Of a stretch of 64,000 bases of DNA, positions 45,749 to 57,023 are shown one piece after another. The stretch is from Alectoria sarmentosa (Eukaryota > Ascomycota > Lecanoromycetes > Lecanorales > Parmeliaceae): NCBI GenBank assembly GCA_009733775.1, contig WOGZ01000026.1, positions 124,001-188,000 of the forward strand. Reading direction: 5' to 3'. Under the pieces are notes generated by a model. The model worked only from the letters and a program-made list of their open reading frames with translations, was not told the origin of the DNA and did no database searches. The translations under genes were made by a program, and so were the position numbers. The first letter of the stretch is position 1, and every line of letters begins with the position of its first letter.

Positions 45749-48475
45749 ATGTCTATGGGCTTTGGCGTTGGCGATATCTTAGCAGTCTCAAATCTTGCGC
45801 GCTACATTTGGGGCCAAGTCCGAGACTCTTCTCATCAATTCAATGCCATCCGGACTGAGTGAGTCATGCTGTGGTCCCGAAAACTGGGCCCCTGGGAATG
45901 TCTAATTAGAGAATGCGTTTTCCCTGACACAGCCAACAGAGTCGCTGGTCTCTTCCTTGTCCTCGACGAAATTCAGCGGAATGTATCTGAAGGTCAGCTC
46001 AGCGACAAAGAGACTGCGGATCTGTCATCATTGATCAAGGGTACAAGCGACGTTCTTGAGGAAGTAACCGTCGTCCTTGATAAGTACAAGAGTCTTGGGC
46101 AAGAAAGCCCGACGGTAGGCTCTAAGGTCGAAAAGGTGTGGAAGAAAATACGCTGGGATCCGGATGCCATCAAAGATTTTCGCTCTCGTATCATCTCGAA
46201 CACGGCAATCTTAGATACCTTCTGCTGCATTCTCACAAGCAAGGCATCACAAAAGGCGGCAGAGAGTCTGGCGACACTGGACGAACGTGTGGCAGTCTTA
46301 CAGCTGGATAACGACCAACAAGAGCGACATGCGCTGTCGGATTGGCTGACAACCCTCAACTTCCCCGCACAACAGAGTGTCTTCTTCAGTAGACGGCAGG
46401 AAGGCACATGCCAATGGCTCTTTCAGTCAGAAGAGTTCAAGACATGGATGGGCGGGCCAGGACAGACGTTACTATGTAGAGGAATGCCAGGCGCAGGGAA
46501 GACTATTCTGGCATCCACGGTCATAGACCATCTACTAACAACGCTGTATGGTGACAAAATCTTCGTTGCTTACATTTACTGTGATTACAGAAAACAGCAC
46601 GAGCAGACACCCGTCAAACTGACTGCCAGCATTCTGAAACAGAGCCTCCAGCATCATATTTCAATTCCGGAAAACGTCAGGAACTCCTATCGCCATCACA
46701 CCAACTCCGGGACCCGCCTGAATGCTGAAGAAATTCACGCTCTGCTTCAGCCTACACTTTCCGGCTTCTCTCAAATCTACATCGTTGCAGACGCAGTTGA
46801 CGAACTATCTAATAACGATCAAGTCCGCCAAACCCTACTGTCGAGCCTAAATGCGCTTCAAAAGGTCCACACAGTTAACTTGATGGTCACTTCGCGCTTC
46901 ATTCCCCGAATAGCCCAGGAATTGCGGGACCCGCTCTGTCTGGAGATCCGTGCCAGTGATGAAGATGTACGCAGATATGTCCAGGGACATATCAATGATC
47001 TGGCTAAATGTGTACCGAAGAATCTCAAACTGCAGGAGCTTGTTGAGGATTCCATAGTGACTGCTGTGGATGGGATGTTTCTGCTGGCTCAATTGCATAT
47101 GGACTCATTGACGGACAAGACGAGCCCTAAAGCTATCAAGAAAGCTCTTGAAAACTTGCCAAAGGGCTCTGACGCTCTAGATATTTCATACAAGCAAGCT
47201 ATGCAGAGGATAGAAGATCAGAAGCCAGGCTTCAGTGATCTAGCGAAACGAACGTTGAGCTGGATTACATATGCCTACGAACTGCTGACGGTCGCGGGAC
47301 TGCGTCATGCGCTGGCAATAGAAATTGGAGAATCAATATTCGATGAAGAGAACCTTGACGACATCGAAGATGTACTATCAGTCTGCTGTGGCTTGGTAAT
47401 CATCGATCCAGAAACAGAGGCTTTGAGGTTGGTTCACTACACGACACAGGATTATTTCAAAAAGTTTGGCTCCTGCCATTTTCCAAATGCCCGAGAAGAC
47501 ATCGCTGTTAGCTGTCTCACGTACCTTCTCTTCAACGAGTTTGGAGAAGGCTGGGTTTGGAATATGTCGAAGGAGCGTTATACTTCGTGGGAAGCGGTGG
47601 AAGCTCGCTTACAAAAGTATCCATTTCTTCTGTATGCCGCACGCTTCTGGGCAAGGCATGCAAAAGACTGCCCCACCAATTTCGAGGATAGAATGGGCAA
47701 ATTACTCGTAGAATTTCTCACAGATGACTTTAAAGTCTCCAGTGTTGGGCAAATCTTATTGGAAAGCGGACCGTACTACGACTGTATTGGATTCAGGGGC
47801 CCCTCTCGTACGCCTATGTCTGGAATGCATCTAGCCACGTATGTCAACTTTGCTGGCTTGATGTCATATTTGCTAGAAGCCGGTCTATTCACCGCGGACG
47901 TCAAAGATCAAGCTGATAGGACGCCGTTGATTTGGGCAGCCGACAAGGGCCACGTCCCTGCCGTAAAGGTATTATTGCATCGCCAAGACGTTGACGTCAA
48001 CGCAATTGACAATTATGTCCCTGCCATGACAGTATTATTGCATCGCCAAGACGTTGACGTCAACGCAATTGACAATTTTGAGAGCACAGACCGTCCGAGA
48101 GCTGCCCTCTCATACGCAGCAATGCACGGTCATGCTAGAATCGTGGAACTACTATTGGAGCGAGAGGATATCGATGTCAACATAAGAGACGAAAGGCACA
48201 ACATGACTCCATTGATGTTTGCCATTGCCACAGGGCGCGAGGCAGTACTGAAAATACTTCTCAAGCACAAAGACATTGTGACAGACAAGCAATATCCACG
48301 AGGTGGTACGGCACTACATTGGGCATCTGACCTTGGTCACAGAGGAGGTGTCCAAACCTTACTGGAACAAGGCGATTTTGACGCTGACCGTGAAAGTAAG
48401 ATGGGTGAGACGCCATTATCAACTGCAGCATCGATGAGAAATTTAGGAGTTGTGAAGTTCTTTTTTACAATGTGA
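45749..48475 (+). CDS. NLR: helical N-domain + NACHT + ankyrin repeats
   Basis: Two exons: 45749-45858 and 45940-48475 (881 aa), intron 81 nt. The N-terminal helical domain begins MSMGFGVGDILAVSNLARYI and is typical of fungal NLRs (SesA/fungal-N-like). The NACHT NTPase has Walker A GMPGAGKT (218-225) and Walker B IVADAVDEL (from residue 318), then a winged-helix-like region (LSWITYAYELLTVAGLRHAL, ALRLVHYTTQDYFK). Ankyrin repeats fill the C-terminus (PLIWAADKGHVPAVKVLL, ALSYAAMHGHARIVELLL, ALHWASDLGHRGGVQTLL, PLSTAASMRNLGVVKF). Two repeats are near-copies. The frame ends at 48475 just after a T6 run, while ankyrin-like code continues in another frame to 48626. Likely role: non-self recognition or incompatibility (family knowledge). 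Confidence 0.87.
47954..48079. repeat. 63-bp tandem duplication in ankyrin code
   Basis: Two direct copies of a 63-bp unit (47954-48016 and 48017-48079), identical except for a few bases near the start (CCGTAAAGG versus CCATGACAG) and the last bases. Each codes 21 residues (VLLHRQDVDVNAIDN core), less than a full 33-residue ankyrin repeat. Confidence 0.9.
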
Positions 48476-48626
48476 GGACGTAGATGTGAATTCTAAGGAC
48501 AACGATGGCCGAAAAGTGCTGGAATATGCCTCAGAAGCAGCGGAAATGCAGCCACGAACACTGGGAAGGAACGAGGTATTGCAGCTGATACACTCAGCCA
48601 TTCAAACACGCTCCGGAACCATCTAA
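48476..48626 (+). pseudogene. out-of-frame end of the last ankyrin repeat
   Basis: From the T6 run at 48461-48466 a second frame reads LQCEDVDVNSKDNDGRKVLE and on to TAA at 48624-48626. It continues the ankyrin pattern cleanly, so the in-frame stop at 48475 reflects a single-base shift, by mutation or sequencing error. Confidence 0.75.
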
Positions 48627-49874
48627 AAACAGCCGTCTCTTCAAATTTTGAAGCGTTCCCTAGATGTAGTATCTCATGTTTGGAATTCCACTAACGGTGT
48701 ACTATTATCTGAATAGTTCCATTGCTCAATTTCGCTTGGTGGCAACATCAAAGACCCATATGTAGTAACAACCTCGAAAAACGCAGTTAACCTGCAATTC
48801 AGGAGCTGAATCGACAAGCAAGCGATAGTGGTTATCCAAGACCATACAGAAAAGACGGTAGCTGTACCACTGACGCTACCTCGACCAGGATTTTCCCTAG
48901 CCTCAGGCCTTTGACAGCGGAGCAAGATACTTCCATTCCTCGAAGAAAGAATGTCAGTACATCATGACTGGGTGGGCAGTAAAGCGTTGATTTGCTCAAT
49001 CGTAAGATTCCGAAAGATTTTTATTTTTCGATACCAACGTCGCAGTCGGGACATTTCCTCTTCCGACTGCGACGTTGGTATGGTTCGTGCGTGTCAACCT
49101 GTCCGGGTAGGAAAGAGGCTCGAAGAAACGAACGCTATGATGACGCCGTGTGGCACGAGCTTGAGGGGATGAGTCAACTGCGGGGGACTTGTGAAATTCT
49201 TTAGTGTTTCACGCAACGAGGATCGATTGGGACCCTGAAGGAAGATCATTAGATGAGGCGAGGCGATTCTGTTCAGGAACTGCTGATTTTATGTGTGTAA
49301 TCGATTATCTTTTTTGTACCAGGTGGTGAGATCTCGATCGCCTTGTTTATGTATGGCTGTAAGGGCGTTGCGTGGTGAGATGCGGTCAAGAGGGGTAGGG
49401 TGAAATGCTTTGCTAGTCTGTATTTAATCGTCCTTGCATTCAGGTATGTATTGTCTGGATCGAGCAGATAAAATCGCAGTGAGGTTCAAGAAAGACGACA
49501 GTGGCAAGAGGATATCTTTATTCAATGGCTCGGGTCCAAAAAAATACTTAGTCGTCGGTGATTCAGGGGTACATGCAGCGAACCTCTTTTGCATTCACGT
49601 CGCAGGCTGGGAGTCGAGGGACAAGGAAGTTGACTCTAGTGTACATTATCATGATCCTTCCAACATCTAGATGCGCCTATGTCAATAATGTTTAAGTCCA
49701 ATGTCAGTCATGTGTTCCCAAGGTGTGCCTTGCTGTTCTCGTCTTGATTGTCATTCGCCTTCGATCGGTCTACTCTCTTTGCTAGAAAATCCTCACCAGT
49801 TGACATGACGATGAAGTACAATAGCAGCGCTACTGATTGTACCAGAGCTTGTTCTGTCGCTAAAACCCGATCAG
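48627..49874. other. intergenic, contains a long perfect hairpin
   Basis: 1.25 kb. Apart from the inverted repeat at 49031-49081, nothing recognised. Frames are short and random. Confidence 0.5.
49031..49081. repeat. perfect 19-bp inverted repeat (hairpin), 13-nt loop
   Basis: Arm ATACCAACGTCGCAGTCGG (49031-49049), loop of 13 (49050-49062), exact reverse complement (49063-49081). There is no T run right after the stem. It could be a hairpin RNA, a cruciform or a paired binding site. Confidence 0.9.
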
Positions 49875-50753
49875 CTAGGGCGCCGTCGTAGTCCTCGCTG
49901 GAACCCAAGATGTCACCCGTGCATCCGCTCGCTCCCTTCTTAGGCGGCAAGGGCGATGACATCCAACTGGTCCGGTCCCTCCGAGTCCCCCTTCGACTAT
50001 GGGAAATTGGGTTGGAGGATCCACCACGCTCTGATAGCCGTCCATTGCCTCACATTGTGGAAAACTATTGTTCTGGAAAATGGACTGGTCACTCCACGCA
50101 AGCCAAGGCCGGAACGGCTGTCCAGGTTGCAATATAACAGTCGAGGGAGGACAAGGGAGATCAGCGAGATTGAAAGACCGCGGAATTCCATATGTATCGA
50201 AGGTCGATAGTTGGCTTGGAGCAAAGGATGCCGTTGAGGTGGCATGTGTTGTCAAGGTTGAACCGCAGCCATCATTAATCGTGACAGAGATGAACAGGGC
50301 GTATGCGCTTGGAGATATGCTTGAGATCAATCAGAATTCCATTTCAACCCATTTGAACAGATGATTTACGGATTTAATCCAGGTGGTATTGTAGGCGTTG
50401 GTGGGCTAGGAGCTGTGGCGAGACAAGCCGTGTTTGTAGATTCTTGAGGCCAATAATACAAGGCCACCGACTAGGTTTATCTAAGGGTTTAGCTATAAGA
50501 GCGGAATAGAGCCTAGACTGACCGATACTTGTATAGTACAGAGAGACGGTTGGCAGCCTGAGCTGTAAGTTGGAGATGGTTGAAAAGACTGATTTGCAAA
50601 TGGAGGAGCGTTGGGAGGCAGCCTGAAAGGCTGAGACGAGTCGCCAGACTCTGGGTTCTGTACTGGAATAAATGCTAAGAAGCCACAGTTGACAATTTGC
50701 GCACAAAAGATAAGGTTGAAGAAAAGCGCACATCGAGAGCATTCGATCGCCAT
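49875..50753 (-). CDS. secreted protein of a common fungal family, unknown function
   Basis: Three exons: 50529-50753, 50370-50470 and 49875-50319 (256 aa as read); introns 58 nt (GCTAAAC branch) and 50 nt. The N-terminus has a hydrophobic stretch (CALFFNLIFCAQIVNCGFLAF) able to act as signal or anchor, then Pro/Ser-rich spacers, CQPSLCTI, SVALYYWPQ, a conserved block (ISPSAYALFISVTINDGCG) and the family hallmark RSFNLADLPCPP and GYQSVVDPP. I have seen this block order in many secreted ascomycete proteins of unknown role. The C-terminus is unsure: at a G5 run near 49987-49991 a one-base shift gives a shorter end (DSEGPDQLDVIALAA then stop). Start ATG 50753 is the first in frame. Confidence 0.55.
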
Positions 50754-52504
50754 ATTCGAATTGCCCGCTCAACTACAGTCAGACATGAGGAAGAAGGAGC
50801 TGTGATCGACTGTGAGTGGCAGTAAAAGGGAGAGAAGTTTCTAGACCTCTTTTATGTAGAGCGAAGTGAAAAAGAAATGAGCAAAGGCAGTGTACCTGAG
50901 ATGAAAGTGCGGCTACAGACTTGGGATCACAGCAGACGCGTACTTTACACCGCCATAGCGAAGAAAAACGAGTACAGTCGGTGGGATTCGAATGCAGGCT
51001 GGTAAAGTCCACGTATCGTTTTCGAGATCAGTGCGATGCAGGGGGCCTAAGCCGCTGCAATCTGTATTCTGCAAGTCTGCATAAATCCTCCCCAGAGTTG
51101 CTATAGGCAGTGTGTACTTGAGACGCAGAAAGTACTGGAAGAAAGCTCTCGGCGCAATTGTGAAAAGGCTAAAGCGGTCTGAAAAGGTATTTTCAGCAAT
51201 TCAAAGAGATCTGCAGACTTTTTTTTGAAATCTTCTCAAGTCTTGAAACATGAAACAATAGGTCAGAAAGGCGAACAGTACCATACTATGGCCTGTGGAC
51301 TCACGACGAGAGCGCAGTACCCAATGCCGAAGCTGTAAGTAGCCTTGCCCGGAAATTGCATTTAGCTGCGCAGGAAAGGCAAGATGGAGGCACAGAGTGA
51401 TAGTTGAGGGGTGTAAAATACGCACGTACGGAAGTCGGCACCAAAGTATGAACAACTCATATACGAATGTGAATGACGGTGGTATGCACGGAACGTTCAG
51501 GGCGGCGCAGCTTTTATTGAACCTGCCGGAACACGCCAAGCCTCGATGTCATGCATGGCATTTGATCACGTGATGGGATTCAGCGTGCTGCATTATTTGA
51601 GCGCCTTTTTCTTCGAGTTGGGAGAAGATTGATTTTAGTGGGCGACGACGTTTTCCAAGAGTAGGATTGGAGCTGCTACAGCGCCGTCCAGGAATTCCGT
51701 GCAGGACCTTTGACATCGATCTCCGCAGAGGGAACAGCCTGCATGCACGTTGCGACTGTGCCATCCAAGCGCTTGCGACGGAGATGAAATGCCCATGGTG
51801 GAAAAGGGCTACGACGCCGCATACGTGCGAGCGGACGGCGCAGCTGCATATACAAGATTTCCAAAGACTACAACCGATCGTATCAGAAATGAAGGCTCTA
51901 TGAATAGATACTCGTGGTCAATAGAAGACAGCACTGCAGTATATATGGAGGAAGCTACAGTCACATGAACACCGTGTATGGTACTAGTACTAGCGAGTCG
52001 GAAATATTCGACCCCCCCCAGCTGTAATCATTTAATCATTCTTATACGGGAGTGATGAAAACACGCGAATGACAGAGTTGATCAGCGTATATATTGGCAA
52101 AAATGACTGTGTCATCAAGTATGCAATATTCTGCTTCTTCACCAATTATCGACTAGTATTGAGCAACGTAAAAAGAGAGGAAGTCAAACCTGCAATTACG
52201 ACTGATATGAAAAGAAACAATTAGCGTTGCATCTGGTAACCTAGTCTGCTCAAGGTTGAGCCAAAACGTTGGTGATGAAGCTTTAAAAGAGGATTGTCTG
52301 CCTGTGATAAGAGTCGATTTCTATCATCGGGGTGTTCACCGCATTCATTCTCGCCAGCGACCTAAAGCGAGCAGAGCAAAAGGTCAGACCAATTTAGCTT
52401 CCGTCTCTCTCTTCATGATTATTGTGTTGCCATCATTGTTGCGGAAAAATGACTGAGTGCCCATCGGTGTCTGTCCGATGCCTGATTGACAATGATCGCG
52501 CATT
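50754..52504. other. 1.75 kb intergenic region with a tRNA-like relic
   Basis: Only short frames. The relic at 50974-51065 is listed separately. The first part may hold the promoter of the secreted-protein gene on the minus strand. Confidence 0.4.
50974..51065 (-). tRNA. type II (Ser-like) tRNA relic
   Basis: 92 nt on the minus strand. The first four bases of the possible acceptor (ACAG...) pair with the end (...CTGT), an A-box-like GCAGCGGCTTAGG follows, and a loop CTCGAAA would give anticodon CGA (Ser). A small variable arm TGG/CCA is present, and TTCGAATCCC sits at the T-loop. The anticodon and T stems have several mismatches and the B-box lacks GG, so it is most likely a pseudogene. Confidence 0.3.
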
Positions 52505-54459
52505 GTGTATTCTTTGAGTACTTCTACATCCATACCACGAGATGTGGGCACACATACCACGTCCACGACTTCGCAAGCGATGTCACCAACATGTTCGCAG
52601 CCGAGAACTTTGAACGATCCCCCTTCGTCACAGCTATCTTCAGCGTTGACAGATGCAAGCGCTGTGACATATGCGTGCAGTAACACAACAGCCCGCCGTT
52701 CCAACGACAGTTCGTTGCACTCGAATATAGGCGCACTCCTCCTCAATATTACTCGTAGGAGCAGCGACCGTAATTCGGGCCTCGATCAAGTACTGCCGTC
52801 ATACTGCTCTCAAAGCTTTTAAAACATCATCAACATCTGCCTTTTACAACAATCTTTCTGGGGAGGCTGGATCCTGATCGAAAGCCCTAATTGGAGTGTA
52901 TCGAACCAAAATAACCTCGAAATCTCCTTCCTTTACTAGGGGCTATAGATGCTTCGTTTAGCAGTGGTCAACTTTCCAAGACGAAAACTGGGGCTGCTTC
53001 GTTCACTAAGAACACTTCAACGCCTGCATCGACTATATTTTCGGAAGATCCAAGTCATTTACTTTTAGCTATAGATAGTTTGGTGTCTAACGCCAAGATT
53101 TCCCTCAGCGGTGTTGCCGCTGCAATAGTGTAGTACGCGGCATCAGCGCTCGCCAGAACCAAATTCAATTGAGCACATCTGCCAATCCTCGGTTTCTGCT
53201 ACATCAACCTCGATCGTAACACCTGCAGTAACAAGCCAGGGGAATTCTTCTAATTCCTTGGCAAGTGCAAGATTTCCCGAGATTTCAGGTCCTGTGACTA
53301 TAGCACCCGACTATACTATTACCGATGCATTTCGAGCCAAATGATCCACTACCACTGTATCGGCGAGCAATGGGGTCGTCTTATAATATTCAATGCGAAC
53401 GTTTTCAGATCTAGCCAATAGGACAGGTACTCCGTTCTTAATACAAACCACTGTTCCAGAGACCTTGTCTAACGGGAATCGTGTTACCTATAGTGGAGGA
53501 ATTTGGATTACATCCGGGGGACGCTACTGGTTTCCCCCCTTGGTATTTCCAAACTCGAAAGCCGCGGAGGTCCGAAACCGCGCATTGAAATCAAATCCCC
53601 CATGCATTTTGGCCTTTCTGCAATGGTGAAGTAATTGATGACGGAGGTGGAGGTTGGAGATCCGGAAAGGGGATCCGCCACCACCTTATAAGCCACCAGC
53701 TGACGACGGTGGAGAGGAACCGGACCAGGAGACTCGGGACGTTCATACGCAAACCGAGATGATCAAGTCCCAGGCACGCAGCGAAAGCGCTCGAAAGACC
53801 ACCGATGTATCAGGTCAGACATTTTCCACTAGCTTGTCGAGCTCGTCTCTTGTCTCGAGTGTGGAAATGGCATCCTCTTCGGACGTCTCATCATCCCGTG
53901 CCTAACACCGCCAACTTCTCGAGTGTGACAAGGGCATCCTCTTCAACCGTGTCATCATCCATGCCTGTCGACAGCACCGCCGAGTTGACTGATGGCTCAT
54001 TCCTTGATTACTTACAGTCTCTCAATCGCAGACGCCATAGCTGCAGCTCTAAACGAGCTCCCCCGCTTTAACGCGATCACCGTCCCAAATGGCATACTCT
54101 GAATGCCCACAAGATCCCAAAAGCTGACGTATACAGCACAGATCACCTTTTATTTCGACCTTGCTTTACCAGCGTTCGCAAACTTCATATAAAGGTCCTC
54201 TTTTTTGTCGACTACAGATTCTACTGCGTCGCAGACTTTCATTGGTTTCAGAACGCAAACCACTTCCTTACCAGCAGCGTTGGTGAGCGCGGACGTAAAT
54301 ACAGACGCTGTAGAAAGTGAAATGGTTGCCATGGAGTTTCAATATAACAGGTGCTCTGGTGATCTGAGCAATCGTCTAATCTGGAGGCTTTTTCGCAGTA
54401 GAAAGAATTCACCTCCTACAGATTCGCAAGTCTCGCCATCAGGCCATATAGGCATCTAA
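52505..54459 (+). pseudogene. decayed Ser/Thr/Gly-rich surface protein gene
   Basis: Plus-strand pieces in several frames keep a protein-like theme: Ser/Thr-rich segments (52505-52822; 52939-53133), a conserved-looking block RVTYSGGIWITSGGRYWFPP (about 53480-53545), a Gly/Pro-rich linker (GDPPPPYKPPADDGG, about 53665-53710), a Ser-rich stretch to 53905, a frame change, PVDSTAELTDGSFLDYLQSL (to about 54020), and a further piece to 54459. The WFPP block plus Gly-rich linker occurs in large secreted fungal proteins. Stops and shifts between the pieces rule out one intact product unless many unusual introns exist. Confidence 0.5.
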
Positions 54460-54556
54460 TTTTGAGCTTAAGCCCTTCAACGGTATTTCTTTTCATCTCC
54501 CTCGACAACACCAATACACTCTTACCACGGCGCCTCCCGCCTCACTCACCAGATCG

Positions 54557-55522
54557 TCAAGGCGTCCCCTTACCCATGAGCCCGTTCCCCACAAGCACCC
54601 CATCGACCACCACGCCAAAAGAAATCTCCGCGAACCGTCCTTGCTGCAAGCAGAATCCAGGAATCTGTCTCACAGTCTCAATCGCCCACCTATACTCGAA
54701 GTATGGCGGCCGTGCGCGTATCGAGGCCGGTTCGAAAAGCATATAGGATTCCCACTCGCCATCGAGGCTTACGACGTCATACGTTCCTACCGTATCGGTA
54801 TTAGGGATCCGGGCAAAGGCCGTGAGGACCTTGATTGTAAGATAGAAAACATTGAGGATAGGAAGAGTTTCACTGTTTGGGGGGAAACTGAAACCGGGGG
54901 TGACGGCTTCGAGCAGAGTGTCGTTGGCGGAGGCGATTGGCGATGATAAGTTACCAGTTCCACCAGGCCTCTCTGCTGTCAGAGACAATGCTTCGGTAGC
55001 ATTTGAGGATGCCTGATACGAAGCTTGCTCAAATACCACATGCGCGACCAGCACATCGTCCCAAATACACTCGACTTCAACAATCTTGTACTCCCGATCT
55101 TCGATCCAGTTGCGCAACCCCCACGAGATGCACATGAGCGCAACTTCGTTCGACACATCCGTCGCCGGACGCTCGGGCTCGACGTCAATGATCGCATCCG
55201 GATAGGATTGTATGTGGAAGTGCGCGCTGGGGATGCGGGCTGCTTGGTCTTTCAGCGCGAGCGTGGCGAGGGCTTCGACGCCGTTCATGAGCAGAGAGGT
55301 GGGTCGGAGGGGGACCCTGCCGTAGTTGAGCCGCACGTGGAGAGGTGAGTAGTCGGAGAGATTGCTGGGGGATATGATGTTTAAGGAATCGGCGAGCGAG
55401 AGATTGGAAGGTTGTTGGATGAAGAGATTTGGGGGAAGGTTTATTGCGACTGCGTTTGCGGTTGGAATGGAGGAGAGAGCTGCGATACACAACGTTGTGC
55501 CGGTGATTCTGGAGACCCTCAT
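54557..55522 (-). CDS. secreted hypothetical protein (321 aa)
   Basis: Single exon. I start at the ATG at 55522, which gives a clean signal peptide (MRVSRITGTTLCIAALSSI, cut near TANA); the frame upstream opens with TTG. The mature protein has at least five N-x-S/T sites (for example NLSL, NATE, NLSS, NDTL), two conserved-looking blocks (VRLNYGRVPLRPTSLLMNG and VSNEVALMCISWGLRNWIED) and a C-terminal block (DGEWESYMLFEPASI, FCLQQGRFAEISFGVVVDG). No catalytic motif recognised. Likely extracellular or wall-associated, function unknown. Confidence 0.7.
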   Translation of the reverse strand: MRVSRITGTTLCIAALSSIPTANAVAINLPPNLFIQQPSNLSLADSLNIISPSNLSDYSPLHVRLNYGRVPLRPTSLLMNGVEALATLALKDQAARIPSAHFHIQSYPDAIIDVEPERPATDVSNEVALMCISWGLRNWIEDREYKIVEVECIWDDVLVAHVVFEQASYQASSNATEALSLTAERPGGTGNLSSPIASANDTLLEAVTPGFSFPPNSETLPILNVFYLTIKVLTAFARIPNTDTVGTYDVVSLDGEWESYMLFEPASIRARPPYFEYRWAIETVRQIPGFCLQQGRFAEISFGVVVDGVLVGNGLMGKGTP

Positions 55523-57023
55523 GTTGCCATGTGATGGTGAATGTCGTTTTTTTGGGTTGCTTGTCAAGTAAGGGTCTTTAGGAGGGAAAGCGCGTCGACA
55601 GTTGGTCGCGTCCTCTTTACTTACTTTGGCGCATACGCGGTCGCCTGCTCTGTATAGTCCCCAGATGAAACAGGTCTATTATTTCGCTTGTTTGAAATAC
55701 TACGCATGTGAGCCAAAGATACTGTGGTAATGCAGATGGAATTGTGCAAGAAGCTCCGAATCTGAAAATGGGAGCTCCGAAGATACCCGATGGTGTGACT
55801 TGACGATTGAAAAGGCGGAGAACGCTCCTGGCTCTCAACGCATATATCTTGAACATCACTGGGGATTGCTGTACCTAGATGTTGATGGATTCCGAGTTTG
55901 ATTGTATGAGATTGTTTTGGAAACCTCCCGTCTTTGACGATACGCGCTCGAAGGAGCCAGTGCGGTCGGTCGCGTAGGGATATCGCTAATGGCTATCGCA
56001 TAGGTGGTTTCATTCCATCTGAGACTGTTCTTGAAATTCATGGAATAGGACCGTTGTTCAAGAAGGGACAGCTCAAAGGATTAAAGAAGCCCAAAAGGGT
56101 TCTTGCCATGATCCCCTAAGGTATGTGTCTGGTCTAATAATCCTAGGTGCCGATACAAAGTTGGTTTCCGTCATCACCACCACCACAGTCGTCGCAATCA
56201 TTCGGGGCTGCGGTGATATCTGGGCATTCAAGGATCGATGCCATGGCTTTGTTGAGAAGTCGAGATGTCACTCGATGGATTACGGGGGCGGGAGGTGTGG
56301 TTCAAGGCAAGAACACATGCCTCGATACCGATCGGAGGGCGATGTACGCCAGCAGCAATCAAACAGTATACATATCAAATCATCCCTTTGACGCCCAAGC
56401 ACGCCTCATACTTCCAATAGAATATCACAAGGCAACCTTCAGCCCCTCGAATTCAAATCCAGTATCTTAGCATCATAGAGATCAAAGACACATTACCATC
56501 AAGGGAATTCAGCAATGACTACCCACTCGAGCGCATCACTCATAGGACCGAAAGCAAGACACGCCTCTTGCAGTATGTAGTACGTCCTGGTGACTATACG
56601 AGATGTGCGCTCTCGGAACGGAAAAGGAAGTAGGTCGAGTGCTGGGCCTCCCGATTGATGCAGATCTGGTTCAGGTAAGCAGAGAAAGGCCTCTCCAGGA
56701 ACAATTGTTGATGGGACTGCTGCGACGAGGTAAGAGAGATATTAGTGGATAGGAGGGCGAGAATTGATTAGGCTGTCAAAGTTTCCGGGGCGAAGAAAGC
56801 TGCAGGGTATGGGAGCAAAAGATTTTTCAAAGCCGCATGGACAGGGAAAAGTACAGTTTTTTCATTCGGTGTGACTGAATTGGGCGCATTTGTCTGTAGC
56901 TCATTAATTGCTCGTCAATTCCAAATCTCATGAACAATTCAATCTAATCATCCATCTCCAGTAAACAAGCAACAGCACCCTTCACCTCCTCTCAACCCCC
57001 AACCCCCAACCCCCACGCCCTCC
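55523..57023. other. 1.5 kb intergenic region
   Basis: Between the promoter side of the secreted gene and the 3' end of Efl1. Short frames only. The last 100 bases carry C-rich CCCCAAC repeats near the Efl1 stop codon. Confidence 0.45.
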
